A stretch of 52,100 bases of DNA from an uncultured bacterium (GCA_937924755.1 CALEVZ010000062.1:1-52100); one strand, 5' to 3'. Positions 1 through 9,796 are shown, counted from the stretch's first letter. Program-made: numbers and translations. Notes: generated from the sequence alone by a model not told the origin.

Positions 1-549
1 TGCGCGGGCCTCCGGCCCGCCCTCATGGACGGTATGCCGGGCTGCGGCCGGAGTCGAGCGAGGCGGCGATCATCGCCGAGGAAGCCGAGCTTCGCCTGGC
101 AGGTCGGCCGGCGGGAGGCGGATCAGCCTGGGCGCAGCGCCTGCTCACCAGCCGGGGTCACGACACTGGGCTGGCGGTTGCCCAAGCAGCTCAACCGGGA
201 GCGTCTGGCCAAGGCGATGTGCGCGAAGGAGCTTTTTTGAGGACCCCGCCGCGCTCGTGGCGCCGCTGGTGCTCCAGCGGCCCTGGAGCTCGCGGAGTCC
301 GACCTCACCGGCCTCCACGAAGGCCCCCGAGAGTGCCAATTAAACCGACGATCGGCAGTCACCCGAACCGCAGGCGCTCCGGCTTCACCATCCTGCCTGG
401 CTGCCCGGCCGGTCGGCCGCTCCGCTTCGCAGGGCTGCAAGCCCTCCCGGCCGCGCCGCTCGTCTACCGCCCCACCGCCCCCAACCGCTGCCCCCCGCGC
501 CCCAGCTCGACACGATCGACCTACTCATGGAGGCAACTGGGGGATCTTT
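1..549. other. No intact gene; possible decayed coding stretch
   Basis: No complete gene is supported here. Frames on the + strand before 360 look coding-like in pieces (for example a piece reading PKQLNRERLAKAMCAKEL just before a T6 run at 233-238), and the sense continues in another frame after that run, which would fit a frameshifted gene remnant. I recognise no family. From about 360 to 549 I see nothing but the downstream flank of the M16 peptidase gene. With decayed transposases at the other end of the window, this may also be old mobile DNA, but nothing here proves it. Confidence 0.25.
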
Positions 550-3225
550 TTACGGCGCATGCTTTTGGGGATCGACCGGGACCACCGGTCCGAGCTCCAG
601 GGCGACGAGATCCGCTTCCATGGCGGCGCGGTCTCCCACCATGGCGATGGCGGCCACCGACGGCCGGGCGATGTCGGCGGCGAGCTCGGCCAGCTGGGCG
701 GGGGTCACGGCGGCCACCCGCGCGGGAAAACTCTCAAGGGTGTCGACGGGCAGGCCGTGGAGGGCCACGTCCGCCAGGGCGCGGGCGAGCTGGGCGGAGG
801 TTTCAAAGCCGCGGGGGTGGCCGTTGATGAGGGAGCCAGAGGCGTAGGCGACCTCTTCGGGCGTGAGAGGACGAGCGCCAGCCAGCGCCTCCAGTTCGTT
901 CAGGATTTCTCGCAAGGCAGCCGCTGCGATCCCCGTTTCCACCTGGGTGGTGATGATCCATTCCCCGGCCCACCGGTGGTAGGCGAAGTGGGAGCGGACG
1001 CCGTAGGTGTAGCCCTTGTCCTCCCGTAAGTTGAGGTTGAGGCGGGAGACGAACTGCCCGCCGAAGGCGGTGTTGAGCACCTCCAGGGCGGGGTGGTGGG
1101 GGGTGGCGCGGGGCAGGCCGGGCAGGCAGATGCAAATGACGCTCTGGGGGGCTCCCGGGCGGTCCACCAGGTGAATGGTTCGTGAAGGCTGTGGGGACAG
1201 GGGTGGAAGATCGATCGTGACGGGCTCCCCTTCCCAGTGGGGGAGGGTGGCCTTCAGGATCTCCTCGAGCTTCTCGGTCGAGAGATCTCCCACCACCACC
1301 AAGGTGGCGTTGCCGGGGACAAAGGCGCGGGTCCACGCGGCGCGCACCTCCTCCGAGCCGGCACCCTCCACCCCGGCCGGGGTGCCCAGGGTGGGGCGCC
1401 CGTAGGGATGCTGACCGAAGAGAGCCTTGCGTGCGGCGGCACGAGCCAAGTAGTCGGGCTGGTCCAGGAGCTGGCGCAGCTGCACCAGCCGGCGGACGCG
1501 CTGGCGCTTTACCTCCTCGGCCGCCAGGTGCGGTCGAGCAGCCACATCCGCCAGCAGGGCCAGGGCTTCGCTGGCATGCGCGGAGAGGGCGGAAAGGCTC
1601 AAGAACGTGGCGTCCGCGCTGGCGGCGGCCCCCAGATGGGCCCCCCAGCGTTCCAGCGCCTCCGCCACCCCCAGGGCGTCACGCTCTCCGGCACCTTCCG
1701 GGAGCACCGCGGCGGTGAGAGCGGCGAGGCCAGATGCGCCCGGGGGATCGCTGACGGCCCCGCCCCGCACCACCAGCACGGCGGCCACCATGGGCACGTC
1801 CCGGTGCTCCCCGTGGAGCACCTCCAGGCCGTTGGGGAGGGTAAAGCGGTGAACGGGCGGCAGAAGGAAGGGTCGGTGTTCGCCGGGCCCCGGCATCACC
1901 GTGCGGTCCAGGGTGCCCGGCGAGACGACGGTGCCGGAGGCGGGCCGCGGGAGTACCCGCACCGCCACCCTCCCCTGGCCGAGGTAGCGGCGCGCGGTGT
2001 CAGCCACCCGGTCCGGGGTCAGGCCGAGGGTGCGCTGCAGATCCCAGCGGAAGCGGTCGGGTTCCCCCAGATAGTGGAGGTAGTGGTTGAGGCGGTCGGA
2101 GAGACCGTCGAAGCCCCCGACACTCTGCATGGAGCGAATGAGGCGGGAGGCGGAAACGGCCGCTGCCCGCTGCAGCTCGTCGGCGGTGGGGCCGTGCTCC
2201 TGTAGCTCCTCCAGCACCCGCCACGCCTCCCCCTCCACCTGCGCCAGGGAATGGCCGGGGCGGGGGGTGAGAACCAGGGTGAAGGCTCCCGCCAGCTGCG
2301 CGCTCCAGTGGGCGGCGGTGGCCTCCTGGGCAATCCCCAGCTCGTACACCAGCCGGCGGTACAGGCGCGAGGTGCGGCCCTGGCCCAGGATATGGGCGAG
2401 GGCATCGAGGGCGGCATCGTCGGCGTCGTAGAGAGGCACTGTGAGCCAGGCCAGGTAGGTGCGCGGCAGCTGCACCCGGTCCTCCAGGATGAGGCTCACC
2501 TCACTGGCAGGGGATGGAGGCACCCAGCGAGCCAGTTGGACCCCGGGTGGTCCCGCAGGAAGTGGATCGAAGTATTTCGCTACGAGTTCTTTGGTGGCAT
2601 CAAGGTGGATGTCGCCTACGATACACAGGGTGGCGTTGTTGGGGCCGTAGTGGGTAAGGAAGAACTCCCGCGCCTCCTCCAGGGTGGCGGCGGCAATGTC
2701 GGCGGCAAAGCCGATGGTGGGCCAGTGGTAAGGGTGGTTGGGGGGGAAGAGGAGGGCGAGCAGCTTTTCCCATACCGCGCCGTAGGGGCGGTTGTCGTAG
2801 TTCTGCCGCCGCTCGTTGAGGACCACCGAGCGTTGGTTGTCCAGCCGCTCGCGGGTGAGCCCGTCGAGGAAGAACCCCATACGATCGGATTCCAGCCACA
2901 GGGCGCGCTCCAGATAGGCCGAGGGCAAGAGCTCCCAGTAGCGGGTGCGGTCGACGTTGGTGGCCCCGTTGACCGCCCCTCCCACGTCCTGCAACGCCCT
3001 GAAGTAGTCGTTGTTGAAGTGTCTGGAGCCCTGAAACATGAGGTGCTCGAAGAGGTGGGCAAAGCCGGTCCGTCCCGGCCGCTCGTCCTTGGAGCCGACG
3101 CGGTAGTTGACGTTGACCCCCACCAGGGGGACTCGGTGCTCCTCCACCAGGATCACCGCCAGCCCGTTGGATAGGGAGTACACCTCATGCGGCACGCTGG
3201 GAATGGGATTGTCGCGTCTCGACAC
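550..3225 (-). CDS. M16 family zinc metallopeptidase (insulinase/pitrilysin-like, fused two-half form)
   Basis: This 891-residue protein is an inverzincin-type peptidase predicted to degrade peptides or process small proteins. The inverted zinc motif HLFEH lies at residues 57-61, and the third zinc ligand is probably Glu138 in VVLNERR, about 77 residues on, as in the family. The protein contains two M16 homology halves. The C-terminal half (from about residue 450) has no HxxEH but keeps the family's Arg/Tyr region (FVSRLNLNLREDKGYTYG), so it is the usual inactive partner half of a clamshell. Start is GTG 3225, with GGGGGAG eight bases upstream. I see no signal peptide, so the protein is either cytoplasmic or exported by a route I cannot see. 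It is divergent from the PAS-GGDEF gene. Confidence 0.93.
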   Translation of the reverse strand: MSRRDNPIPSVPHEVYSLSNGLAVILVEEHRVPLVGVNVNYRVGSKDERPGRTGFAHLFEHLMFQGSRHFNNDYFRALQDVGGAVNGATNVDRTRYWELLPSAYLERALWLESDRMGFFLDGLTRERLDNQRSVVLNERRQNYDNRPYGAVWEKLLALLFPPNHPYHWPTIGFAADIAAATLEEAREFFLTHYGPNNATLCIVGDIHLDATKELVAKYFDPLPAGPPGVQLARWVPPSPASEVSLILEDRVQLPRTYLAWLTVPLYDADDAALDALAHILGQGRTSRLYRRLVYELGIAQEATAAHWSAQLAGAFTLVLTPRPGHSLAQVEGEAWRVLEELQEHGPTADELQRAAAVSASRLIRSMQSVGGFDGLSDRLNHYLHYLGEPDRFRWDLQRTLGLTPDRVADTARRYLGQGRVAVRVLPRPASGTVVSPGTLDRTVMPGPGEHRPFLLPPVHRFTLPNGLEVLHGEHRDVPMVAAVLVVRGGAVSDPPGASGLAALTAAVLPEGAGERDALGVAEALERWGAHLGAAASADATFLSLSALSAHASEALALLADVAARPHLAAEEVKRQRVRRLVQLRQLLDQPDYLARAAARKALFGQHPYGRPTLGTPAGVEGAGSEEVRAAWTRAFVPGNATLVVVGDLSTEKLEEILKATLPHWEGEPVTIDLPPLSPQPSRTIHLVDRPGAPQSVICICLPGLPRATPHHPALEVLNTAFGGQFVSRLNLNLREDKGYTYGVRSHFAYHRWAGEWIITTQVETGIAAAALREILNELEALAGARPLTPEEVAYASGSLINGHPRGFETSAQLARALADVALHGLPVDTLESFPARVAAVTPAQLAELAADIARPSVAAIAMVGDRAAMEADLVALELGPVVPVDPQKHAP

Positions 3226-3347
3226 GGGTCAGGCTCCCCCTTCGCCGGCCAACGCGGGGCGGCGCCCAGCCATTCTGACATCGTCCAGCCGGTAGTTGGC
3301 CAGAACGGTCCGTGACGGGCCGGCAAAGCGTTCTTGTCAATCCTTAC

Positions 3348-3364
3348 AAGGAGACGTGTCTTTG
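3348..3364 (+). promoter_or_regulatory. Ribosome binding site that selects a TTG start
   Basis: AAGGAG at 3348-3353 lies eight bases before an in-frame TTG at 3362. It is 26 bases before the first good ATG (3380), and the ATG at 3296 lies upstream of it. The TTG is therefore the best-supported start for the PAS-GGDEF gene. Confidence 0.55.
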
Positions 3365-4270
3365 CGGCAAGCAATCGCCATGTCGGTACACGCTCCTGCC
3401 TCCAAGTCCCGTCGGCGCCACCGTACGCTCCAGGACCCCAGGGGGCTCGCTGATTTCGTGCGCAACCTGCAAGAGGGGATTTACGTGACCACGGCGGACG
3501 GCCGCATCCTTGACGCCAACCCGGCGTTTCTGCGCATGTTGGGCGTGGGCTCGCTGCTCGAGCTGCGGCGATTCACCGCCGACCAGCTGCTGATCGACCC
3601 GGCGAGGCGAGCCCAGGAGCTCCAAATCCTGGCCCGCGATGGGGCAGTGCGGGAGTTCGAGCTGGAGATCCGCCGGCCGGACGGTGAGGTGCGCACGGTG
3701 CTGGACACCGCCCATCAACGAGTCGACGAGGCGACCGGCGAGGGGTACTACCACGGTATTCTCATCGACATCAGCGAGCGCAAGAGGCTGGAACGCAAGC
3801 TGCGCGACAGCGCCATCCGCAACGCCCTCACCGGCTGCTACAACCGCCACTATCTGCACGAACAGGAGCGCCGCCTGGACGCCTCGGGGGCGCCGTGGGG
3901 GGTCATTGTCATCGATGTGGACCACTTCAAGGAGTACAACGACCGCTTCGGGCACCACACCGGCGACCAGGTCCTGCAGGGCCTCGCCCGCTTTCTCATG
4001 GCCACGGTGCGCACCGAGGATGCCGTCATCCGTATTGGCGGCGACGAGTTTTTGATTCTCCTTCATAAATCGGCGGCGCCAGCCACCGACGAGGTGGCCA
4101 ATCGCCTGCAGGAGCTCGGTCCCACGGCCGCGCCGGTATCGTTTTCGCAAGGGTGGGCGGTGAAGAGCGAGGGCCAGACCCTCAAGCGCACCATTCGCCG
4201 CGCCGATCGCCAGCTCATCCAGGTGCGGGTGCGCGAGCGCCGCTACCAGCCGCCCCGCGCTGCCCACTGA
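3362..4270 (+). CDS. PAS-GGDEF diguanylate cyclase
   Basis: This is a predicted cytoplasmic enzyme that makes cyclic di-GMP from two GTP. An N-terminal basic stretch is followed by a PAS domain (about residues 25-140; DFVRNLQEGIYVTTADGRI, then a PAC-like YYHGILIDISERKR end). A C-terminal GGDEF domain follows, with intact active site RIGGDEF. An RTED sequence sits five residues before GGDEF, which matches the RxxD inhibitory I-site, so product feedback is likely. There are no membrane segments, so the PAS domain would sense a cytoplasmic signal or bound ligand. The start is uncertain: TTG 3362 has the RBS; ATG 3380 is the alternative. Confidence 0.9.
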   Translation: MRQAIAMSVHAPASKSRRRHRTLQDPRGLADFVRNLQEGIYVTTADGRILDANPAFLRMLGVGSLLELRRFTADQLLIDPARRAQELQILARDGAVREFELEIRRPDGEVRTVLDTAHQRVDEATGEGYYHGILIDISERKRLERKLRDSAIRNALTGCYNRHYLHEQERRLDASGAPWGVIVIDVDHFKEYNDRFGHHTGDQVLQGLARFLMATVRTEDAVIRIGGDEFLILLHKSAAPATDEVANRLQELGPTAAPVSFSQGWAVKSEGQTLKRTIRRADRQLIQVRVRERRYQPPRAAH

Positions 4271-4335
4271 CCCCGGTCGGCCCGGCGGCCCCTCGCCCGC
4301 TGTCCGTCGGAATGGCCATGGGGAACGCTGCGGTT

Positions 4336-4360
4336 GCATTGCAATGCGGGCGCTGCAGCG
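4336..4360. promoter_or_regulatory. Two adjacent perfect palindromes before the AbgT gene
   Basis: GCATTGCAATGC (4336-4347) and CGCTGCAGCG (4351-4360) are both perfect palindromes three bases apart, 34-58 bases before the AbgT start. They could be operator half-sites or dimer sites for an unknown regulator. No regulator gene is adjacent, and short GC-rich palindromes can arise by chance. Confidence 0.3.
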
Positions 4361-4393
4361 ACGCAGTCCGAGCAAGGGGGGAAAAGGCAAGAG

Positions 4394-5926
4394 ATGAAAC
4401 AGCGCAGCGCCGGCTCGCGGGTTTTTGAGGCCCTGCTCCGCCTGATCGAGCGAGCAGGTAACGCCCTGCCGCACCCGGCCACGATTTTCCTCCTGCTCGC
4501 TTTGGCCACGGTGGCGGCCTCGGCGGTGGCGTCGTGGGTGGGGCTGTCGGCCCTGCGCCCCGGCACCGGCGAGCTCATCACCCCGGTGAACCTGCTCACC
4601 GTCGAAGGCCTCCACCACATGCTGGAGAAGACGGTCACCAACTTCACCAGCTTCGCACCCTTGGGAACCGTGCTGGTGGCCCTGCTCGGGATCGGCGTCG
4701 CCGAGGGCAGCGGCCTGCTGGGGACTGGCTTGCGCCTGTTGGTGCTGGCAGCTCCGCGGCGCTTGCTGACCTTCGTGGTGGTTTTCGCGGGAATTTTGTC
4801 CAACGCCGCCAGCGAGATCGGTTACGTGCTGCTGATCCCCCTGGCGGGGGTGATCTTTCTGGCCGCCGGGCGCCACCCCATCGCCGGAATGGCGGCGGCC
4901 TTCGCCGGGGTTTCCGGCGGCTATAGCGCCAACCTGGTGCTGGGGACCATCGATCCGCTGCTCGCCGGTCTCACCCAGGAGGCGGCCCACATCGTCGACC
5001 CCGCCTACGAGGTCAACCCAGCGGCCAATTATTACTTCTTGACGGTGTCGACGGTGCTGGTGGCGTTCCTGGGAACCTGGGTGACCGAGCGCATCGTCGT
5101 TCCCCGACTGGGTTGTTACAGCGGGCCAAAACAGAGCAACGGCGAACTCCAGCCCCTGTCCGCCGCCGAGAAGCGCGGACTGCGGTGGGCAGCGGTGGTG
5201 GTCCTGGCCTTTGCCGCCGTGGTGCTGCTGGGGGTGCTGCCGGAGGGGGGCTTCCTGCGCGATTTGAAAACCGGCGGGATCCTCCGCTCACCGCTGCTCA
5301 CCGCCATTGTGCCCTTCATCTTCCTGGGCGGGGCGCTGGCCGGCGTCGCCTACGGCCTCGCCGCCGGCACCATGCGCTCCGACGCCGACGTCATGAAAGC
5401 CATGGGCAAGTCCATGGAAACGCTGGGCTCCTACATCGTCCTGGTGTTCTTCGCGGCGCAGTTCGTGGCCTACTTCAACTGGTCGCACCTCGGTCTCATC
5501 GGTGCGGTGAAGGGAGCCGAACTGCTCCAGGCCTCCGGGCTGGGGGGGATTCCCCTGATGCTGGGGTTCGTGCTCCTGTCGGCGGCGGTGAACCTCTTGA
5601 TGGGCAGCGCCTCGGCCAAGTGGGCCGTCATGGCGCCGGTGTTCGTGCCCATGCTCATGCTGCTGGGCTACACCCCCGAGCTTACCCAGGCCGCCTACCG
5701 GGTGGGGGACAGCGTCACCAACGTCATCTCCCCGACCATGTCGTACTTCGCCCTGATCCTCGCCTCCGTACAGCGCTACGACTCCAGGGCCGGGCTCGGC
5801 ACTCTCATCGCCACTATGCTGCCCTACACTCTGGCCTTCCTGCTGGGCTGGAGCCTGCTGCTGGTAACCTGGATCGCCCTGGGTCTGCCGGTGGGCCCGG
5901 GCGCCGGTCTGCGCCTGGCAGGGTGA
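4394..5926 (+). CDS. AbgT family transporter (p-aminobenzoyl-glutamate / antimetabolite family)
   Basis: This 510-residue multi-spanning inner-membrane protein is close to the usual AbgT/MtrF length. Family members import p-aminobenzoyl-glutamate (folate breakdown product) or export sulfonamide-type antimetabolites; the direction cannot be read here. Recognisable family blocks are the N-terminal region with [12 protein letters not shown], the re-entrant block around [38 protein letters not shown] in the middle, and [19 protein letters not shown] with [13 protein letters not shown] near the end. The start at ATG 4394 follows a purine-rich AAAAGGCAAGAG. The gene is monocistronic, followed by a hairpin at 6005-6020. 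Confidence 0.92.
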   Translation: MKQRSAGSRVFEALLRLIERAGNALPHPATIFLLLALATVAASAVASWVGLSALRPGTGELITPVNLLTVEGLHHMLEKTVTNFTSFAPLGTVLVALLGIGVAEGSGLLGTGLRLLVLAAPRRLLTFVVVFAGILSNAASEIGYVLLIPLAGVIFLAAGRHPIAGMAAAFAGVSGGYSANLVLGTIDPLLAGLTQEAAHIVDPAYEVNPAANYYFLTVSTVLVAFLGTWVTERIVVPRLGCYSGPKQSNGELQPLSAAEKRGLRWAAVVVLAFAAVVLLGVLPEGGFLRDLKTGGILRSPLLTAIVPFIFLGGALAGVAYGLAAGTMRSDADVMKAMGKSMETLGSYIVLVFFAAQFVAYFNWSHLGLIGAVKGAELLQASGLGGIPLMLGFVLLSAAVNLLMGSASAKWAVMAPVFVPMLMLLGYTPELTQAAYRVGDSVTNVISPTMSYFALILASVQRYDSRAGLGTLIATMLPYTLAFLLGWSLLLVTWIALGLPVGPGAGLRLAG

Positions 5927-5984
5927 GCCCGGGCGGCGAGGTCGGGAAACCGGCCCGATGGGGGTGTCTGTGCTCCACCGCCGA

Positions 5985-6020
5985 GGTCACGGGCACGGCC
6001 AGGGCGGGGCGACAGCCCCG
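5985..6020. terminator. Repeat word plus GC hairpin between convergent genes
   Basis: GGTCACGGGCACGG (about 5985-5998) is one copy of a short intergenic word also seen near 9614 and 25208. It is followed by a perfect hairpin, CGGGGC (6005-6010), loop GACA, GCCCCG (6015-6020). It lies between the AbgT gene and the convergent ChaN-like gene and probably ends transcription, but there is no strong T-run. Confidence 0.4.
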
Positions 6021-6049
6021 ACTTGACCGCTGTCGCCGTGCGTCAGGGG

Positions 6050-7039
6050 TTAGGGCGACGGGGTGACGGCAGGCTGTCGCGCGCGCAGCTTTTCGAGCTG
6101 CTCGCGGAACTTCTCGCAGGGATCGTCGTCATCGAGGCGGGGGGTAAACCATAGGTAGTCGAAGGGCAGCACCCCCTCGAACCCCTCCCGGGCGGAGCGG
6201 GGATCGTCGAAGCCATCCCGCACCTCCACGAAGGCCACGGCCCGCACCCCGTCGCCTGCCCCCCGTGCAGCCAGGTACCAGGGGACGCCCCGGTCCCGCC
6301 GGGCGTGTCCCGCGCCGCAGATCAGCACCCCGCCGCGCTCTCCCGCGGCCAGCAGGGCATCGGCCATCTCCGCGTCCCGGGCGCGCTGTACGGCGATCAT
6401 GCTGGCTACCACAGCGGGGGTGGCGTAGCCGCAGTGGGAGGCCTCGATTTCGGCCGCCAGCGACGCGCGTTCCGCCTCGCCCAAAGACTGGTCCAGGCCC
6501 AGCCCCGCCACCCGCTCCGGCCCCAGGGCTGCCAACCCCTCGGCGGCGACGAGGCGCACTTCCTGGGGTGACAGGTTGGCGGTGGCGATCGGCCAACCAG
6601 CCCGGAGGGGCACGGCAAACACCGGCTCGTACAGCTGCCACGCGGGCCACCCCGAGGCGGCCCACCCCACTGCGTCGGCGAAACCCTCCAGCTGCCCCGG
6701 GCGCTCCCCCAGGTGGCGGGCCAACCCCTCCCGCTGGCCGGGGTGCAGCATCTCGAACGCCACCAGCGGGGCCCGACCCCGGGCTTGGAGCTCCGCCAAC
6801 ACCCAAGCCTGTAGCCGGTGGTGATCGGGGTTATCATGTTTTTCCCCCAGCAGCACGTAGGGGGCCGTGGTGAGGTCGGCCACCAGCTCCGCCGGGCTCA
6901 AAAAGCGCTCCCGCTCCACATCCCAGATGCGCCCCAACAGCGCGTGTTGCCGCCCCAGTGGCGCCTGCCACGCCGGCAGCGGCGTGACCGCCTCTCCGCC
7001 GCCCGCCATCGTCATCATCACAGCAAGTATGTGCAACAT
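6050..7039 (-). CDS. ChaN-like haem-binding / iron-regulated lipoprotein-family protein
   Basis: This predicted exported protein of about 329 residues belongs to the ChaN / 'cofactor haem-binding uptake' family (PF04187 type). It has a short hydrophobic N-terminus (MLHILAVMMTMAGGG) acting as signal peptide. It then has the family hallmark LLGEKHDNPDHHRLQ, conserved GAGHARRDRGVPWYL near residue 250, and a C-terminal FDYLWFTPR block. Known members bind haem in the periplasm or at the outer membrane; the physiological role is unclear. The start is ATG 7039 or the preceding ATG 7042; TGGAGG upstream is at better distance from 7039. I see no lipobox Cys. The gene is divergent from the M28 peptidase. 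Confidence 0.85.
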   Translation of the reverse strand: MLHILAVMMTMAGGGEAVTPLPAWQAPLGRQHALLGRIWDVERERFLSPAELVADLTTAPYVLLGEKHDNPDHHRLQAWVLAELQARGRAPLVAFEMLHPGQREGLARHLGERPGQLEGFADAVGWAASGWPAWQLYEPVFAVPLRAGWPIATANLSPQEVRLVAAEGLAALGPERVAGLGLDQSLGEAERASLAAEIEASHCGYATPAVVASMIAVQRARDAEMADALLAAGERGGVLICGAGHARRDRGVPWYLAARGAGDGVRAVAFVEVRDGFDDPRSAREGFEGVLPFDYLWFTPRLDDDDPCEKFREQLEKLRARQPAVTPSP

Positions 7040-7148
7040 CATAAGCCTCCAGTGGTACACCGAGGGGTCGTCAGGTTTGTCGCCTCGCTCGCCCCTCGCG
7101 CACCCTTTGAGGGTACACTGCACCGCTGACGGCGAAGTAGGGGGGGAT

Positions 7149-8513
7149 ATGAGAAACCGTCCACTCGCAAGGCTCTTGCTTGTTCTCCTGGCCCTGGTCA
7201 TCCTTCGTTTTTCCGCTGCGGCGGCGCCCCCCAGCGAGCCGGTGGTCACCTCCCCCGCGCCCGCCGAGCTGCTTCCCCGCCTACAGGAGGCAGCGCGCTC
7301 CAGCGACAAGGCCTGGGAGCGCCTGGCGTACCTCTGCGATCGCATCGGCGCCCGCCTCTCCTCCACCCCTGCCATGGCCCGGGCGGTGGAGTGGGCGGTG
7401 GCCACCCTCACCGCGGACGGGCACGACAACGTCCGGCGCGAGCCTGTCCTCGTCCCCGACTGGCGCCGGGGGCGGGAGCGCCTAGCCATGCTGGCGCCGG
7501 TGGAGCGGGAGCTGGCCGTGCTGGGGCTGGGCGGCTCTGTGGGTACCCCGGGGATCGAGGCCCCGGCTGTGGTTGTGCGCTCCTTCGCCGAGCTGGGTTC
7601 CTACGTACAGGGCCACATCGTGGTGTTCAACGTCCCCATGGAGAAGGGCCTGCCCACGATTCAGCACTACGGCCCGGCGGCCGCCTACCGGGTGGGCGGT
7701 GCCGCCGCCGCCGCCCGACACGGGGCGCTGGCGGTTCTCGTCCGCTCGGTGACCACCCGCTCCCTGGCCACCCCCCACACCGGCATGGTGGCGTACGCTG
7801 AGGGGGTCCCCCCCATCCCCGCGGCCAGCATCACCACCGAGGAGGCCGACACCATGGATCGCTTGGCGAGTGCCGGCCTGCCTATCCGCCTGCGCCTGGA
7901 GATGAGGGCCAGCGACCACGGGCAGGTGGAAAGCCACAACGTGCTAGCCGAAATCCGGGGTCGGGAAAAGCCGGAGGAGATCATCCTCCTAGGCGCCCAC
8001 CTGGACTCCTGGGACGTCGGCCAGGGGGCTCACGACGACGGCGCCGGGGTCATCCACGTCCTCGAGGCAATGCGCCTGATCCGCGCCCTGGGTGTGCCGC
8101 CGCGGCGCACCATCCGGGCGGTCCTGTTCACCTGCGAGGAGCAGGGCATCTACGGCGGCCGCGCCTACGCCGAGGCCCACGGGCACGAGCGCCACGTGGC
8201 CGCCATTGAGAGCGACCTAGGGGGCTTCCGCCCCCGCGCCTGGGGGGCATCCGGAACCCGGGAGCAGCTGGGCTGGCTGGCGGATGTGGCGCGCCCGCTG
8301 GGCATCCCCATCTTTGCCGGGGGCGGCGGCGCCGACATCGGCCCCCTGGCCGCCCGGGGGGTGCTGACCATCGGTCTCTACCCCGAGGACGCCCACTACT
8401 TCGACGTCCACCACTCCCCCGCCGACACCCTTGACAAGGTGGACCCCGAGGAGCTGCACGAAGGATTGGCCGCCGTCGCCGGACTCGCCTGGCTGCTGGC
8501 CAACGGAGAGTAG
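7149..8513 (+). CDS. Secreted M28 family zinc aminopeptidase
   Basis: This 454-residue di-zinc exopeptidase is predicted to be periplasmic or secreted. Its signal peptide is MRNRPLARLLLVLLALVILRF..AAA. An inserted PA-like region (about 130-250) precedes the catalytic domain. Ligands are visible in order: LLGAHLDSWDVG (His, Asp), AHDDGAGV (bridging Asp), FTCEEQGIYGG (catalytic Glu plus Glu ligand), ESDLGG (Asp) and DVHHSPADT (His). The layout matches the carboxypeptidase Q / aminopeptidase branch of M28. Start ATG 7149 follows AGTAGGGGGG. TACACT at 7114-7119 is a possible -10 with no clear -35. Confidence 0.94.
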   Translation: MRNRPLARLLLVLLALVILRFSAAAAPPSEPVVTSPAPAELLPRLQEAARSSDKAWERLAYLCDRIGARLSSTPAMARAVEWAVATLTADGHDNVRREPVLVPDWRRGRERLAMLAPVERELAVLGLGGSVGTPGIEAPAVVVRSFAELGSYVQGHIVVFNVPMEKGLPTIQHYGPAAAYRVGGAAAAARHGALAVLVRSVTTRSLATPHTGMVAYAEGVPPIPAASITTEEADTMDRLASAGLPIRLRLEMRASDHGQVESHNVLAEIRGREKPEEIILLGAHLDSWDVGQGAHDDGAGVIHVLEAMRLIRALGVPPRRTIRAVLFTCEEQGIYGGRAYAEAHGHERHVAAIESDLGGFRPRAWGASGTREQLGWLADVARPLGIPIFAGGGGADIGPLAARGVLTIGLYPEDAHYFDVHHSPADTLDKVDPEELHEGLAAVAGLAWLLANGE

Positions 8514-8623
8514 CGCGCTTTGACGCCGCAGGCCGCTCTCTCCGAGCCCCTCGTGAGAATTGCGAAGATGTCTATACCAGGTACCCCTCAAAAGGACTAC
8601 AATTCCCCGCTGCGGAGGTGACT

Positions 8624-9580
8624 GTGGCAGGAGACCTGCACGTGGTGGTGGGGGCAACCGGGGCGCTGGGAGCGGCGGTGGTGCGCCACCTCCAGGCGGC
8701 GGGAATGCCGGTGCGCGCCGTGGTGCGCGACCGGGAGCGGGCGGGCGAGCTGCTGCCGGCAGACGTCGAGCTGGTAACCGCTGACGCCACCGACCGCGAC
8801 GGGGTGGTGGCAACGTGCGCCGGTGCCCGAGTCATCTATCACTGCCTCAACGTGCCATACCAGGAGTGGATGGCGGTGATGCCCCAGGTCACCACCAACG
8901 TGTTGAAGGCGGCGCAGGAGCACGAGGCGGTGCTGGTATTCCCCGGCAACGTGTACGGCTACGGCAAGTTCAAGCGCATCCCCACGCCCGAAACCCACCC
9001 CCTCACCGCCACCAGCCGCAAGGGGTTGCTGCGCAACTCTCTGGAACAGACCCTCATGAATGCCCACCGCGGCGGCCAGGTGCGAGTGGTGATCCCTCGT
9101 CTGCCCGATTTCTTCGGGCCCAACGTCACCAACAAGCTGTTCGGCGAGATGATCTTTGCCGCCGCGGTGCGCCACCGTAAGGTGAAGTGGTTGGGGCGCC
9201 TCGACGTCCTCCACGACTTCGTGTTTATCGACGATGCTGCCGCCGCCTGCGTGCTGCTCGGCCAGGTTGAGGCCGCCTGGGGGGAGAGCTGGCACGTCCC
9301 GGGAGCTGGCGCCGTCACCGCCAAGGAGTTTCTCTCCACGGTGTGCCGAGCCGCCGGGGCACCGGTACGCATTTCGGCTCTGCCTGGCTGGATGCTCACC
9401 GTGGCCGGCTTTTTCGACGACGGCGCCCGCGAGCTGGCGGAAATCTCCTACCTGTTCACCCAGCCCCAGGCGCTGGACGGGAGCAAGTTTCGCGCCGCTT
9501 TCCCCGATTTTCTTTTCACCCCCCACCAGGAGGCCATTGCCCGCACCGTGGAGTGGTTTCGCACCCGCCCACACTCGTGA
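8624..9580 (+). CDS. Atypical SDR / NAD-dependent epimerase-like protein
   Basis: This Rossmann-fold protein of about 318 residues is predicted to bind NAD(P)H in the cytoplasm. The N-terminal VVVGATGALGAAVVRHL is the GxxGxxG dinucleotide loop. GNVYGYGKFK is the usual Tyr-containing segment, followed by ETHPL as in extended SDRs, but the usual S-x-Y-x3-K placement is altered, so activity is uncertain. It may be an epimerase, reductase or non-catalytic binder. GGAGG (8614-8618) favours the second GTG (8624) over GTG 8618. TACAAT (8598-8603) is a likely -10. The neighbours do not form an obvious pathway with it. Confidence 0.8.
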   Translation: MAGDLHVVVGATGALGAAVVRHLQAAGMPVRAVVRDRERAGELLPADVELVTADATDRDGVVATCAGARVIYHCLNVPYQEWMAVMPQVTTNVLKAAQEHEAVLVFPGNVYGYGKFKRIPTPETHPLTATSRKGLLRNSLEQTLMNAHRGGQVRVVIPRLPDFFGPNVTNKLFGEMIFAAAVRHRKVKWLGRLDVLHDFVFIDDAAAACVLLGQVEAAWGESWHVPGAGAVTAKEFLSTVCRAAGAPVRISALPGWMLTVAGFFDDGARELAEISYLFTQPQALDGSKFRAAFPDFLFTPHQEAIARTVEWFRTRPHS

Positions 9581-9613
9581 AACAGCAGGGCGGGGGCGCC
9601 CCTCGCAATCCCT

Positions 9614-9734
9614 CGGTCACGGCCACGGTCACCGACATGGACACGGGCACCGTTCCGGCCGGGGCAAAGCATACCGACCGTGAGAGCGGGCCCGAGGCCC
9701 GCGCACCCAGCAGCACAGGCACGGTCACTGTGCC
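9614..9734. repeat. Intergenic GGTCACGG/GACACGG-type repeat with hairpins
   Basis: GGTCACGGCCACGGTCACC and nearby GACACGGGCACCG words (about 9614-9654) are followed by a perfect hairpin GCGGGCC-CGA-GGCCCGC (9686-9702). A second hairpin, GGCAC-N7-GTGCC, occupies 9718-9734. The same words recur at 5985 and 25208. The region lies between the SDR gene and the esterase promoter and may end the SDR transcript. Confidence 0.5.
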
Positions 9735-9796
9735 ACCTATCTCGGCAACGCCAAAAAAAGGTCGCACCTGGTACCTGGCGTTGAGCAAGCTCTGCA

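Noticed and set aside
3344-4990. A 548-codon open frame on the minus strand
   Set aside because: It is antisense to the PAS-GGDEF and AbgT genes, with low-complexity Gln/His/Arg composition and no recognisable motif.
8624-9580. Including the SDR gene in the ATP-grasp cluster
   Set aside because: A 300-base gap with hairpins and a separate strong promoter lies between them.
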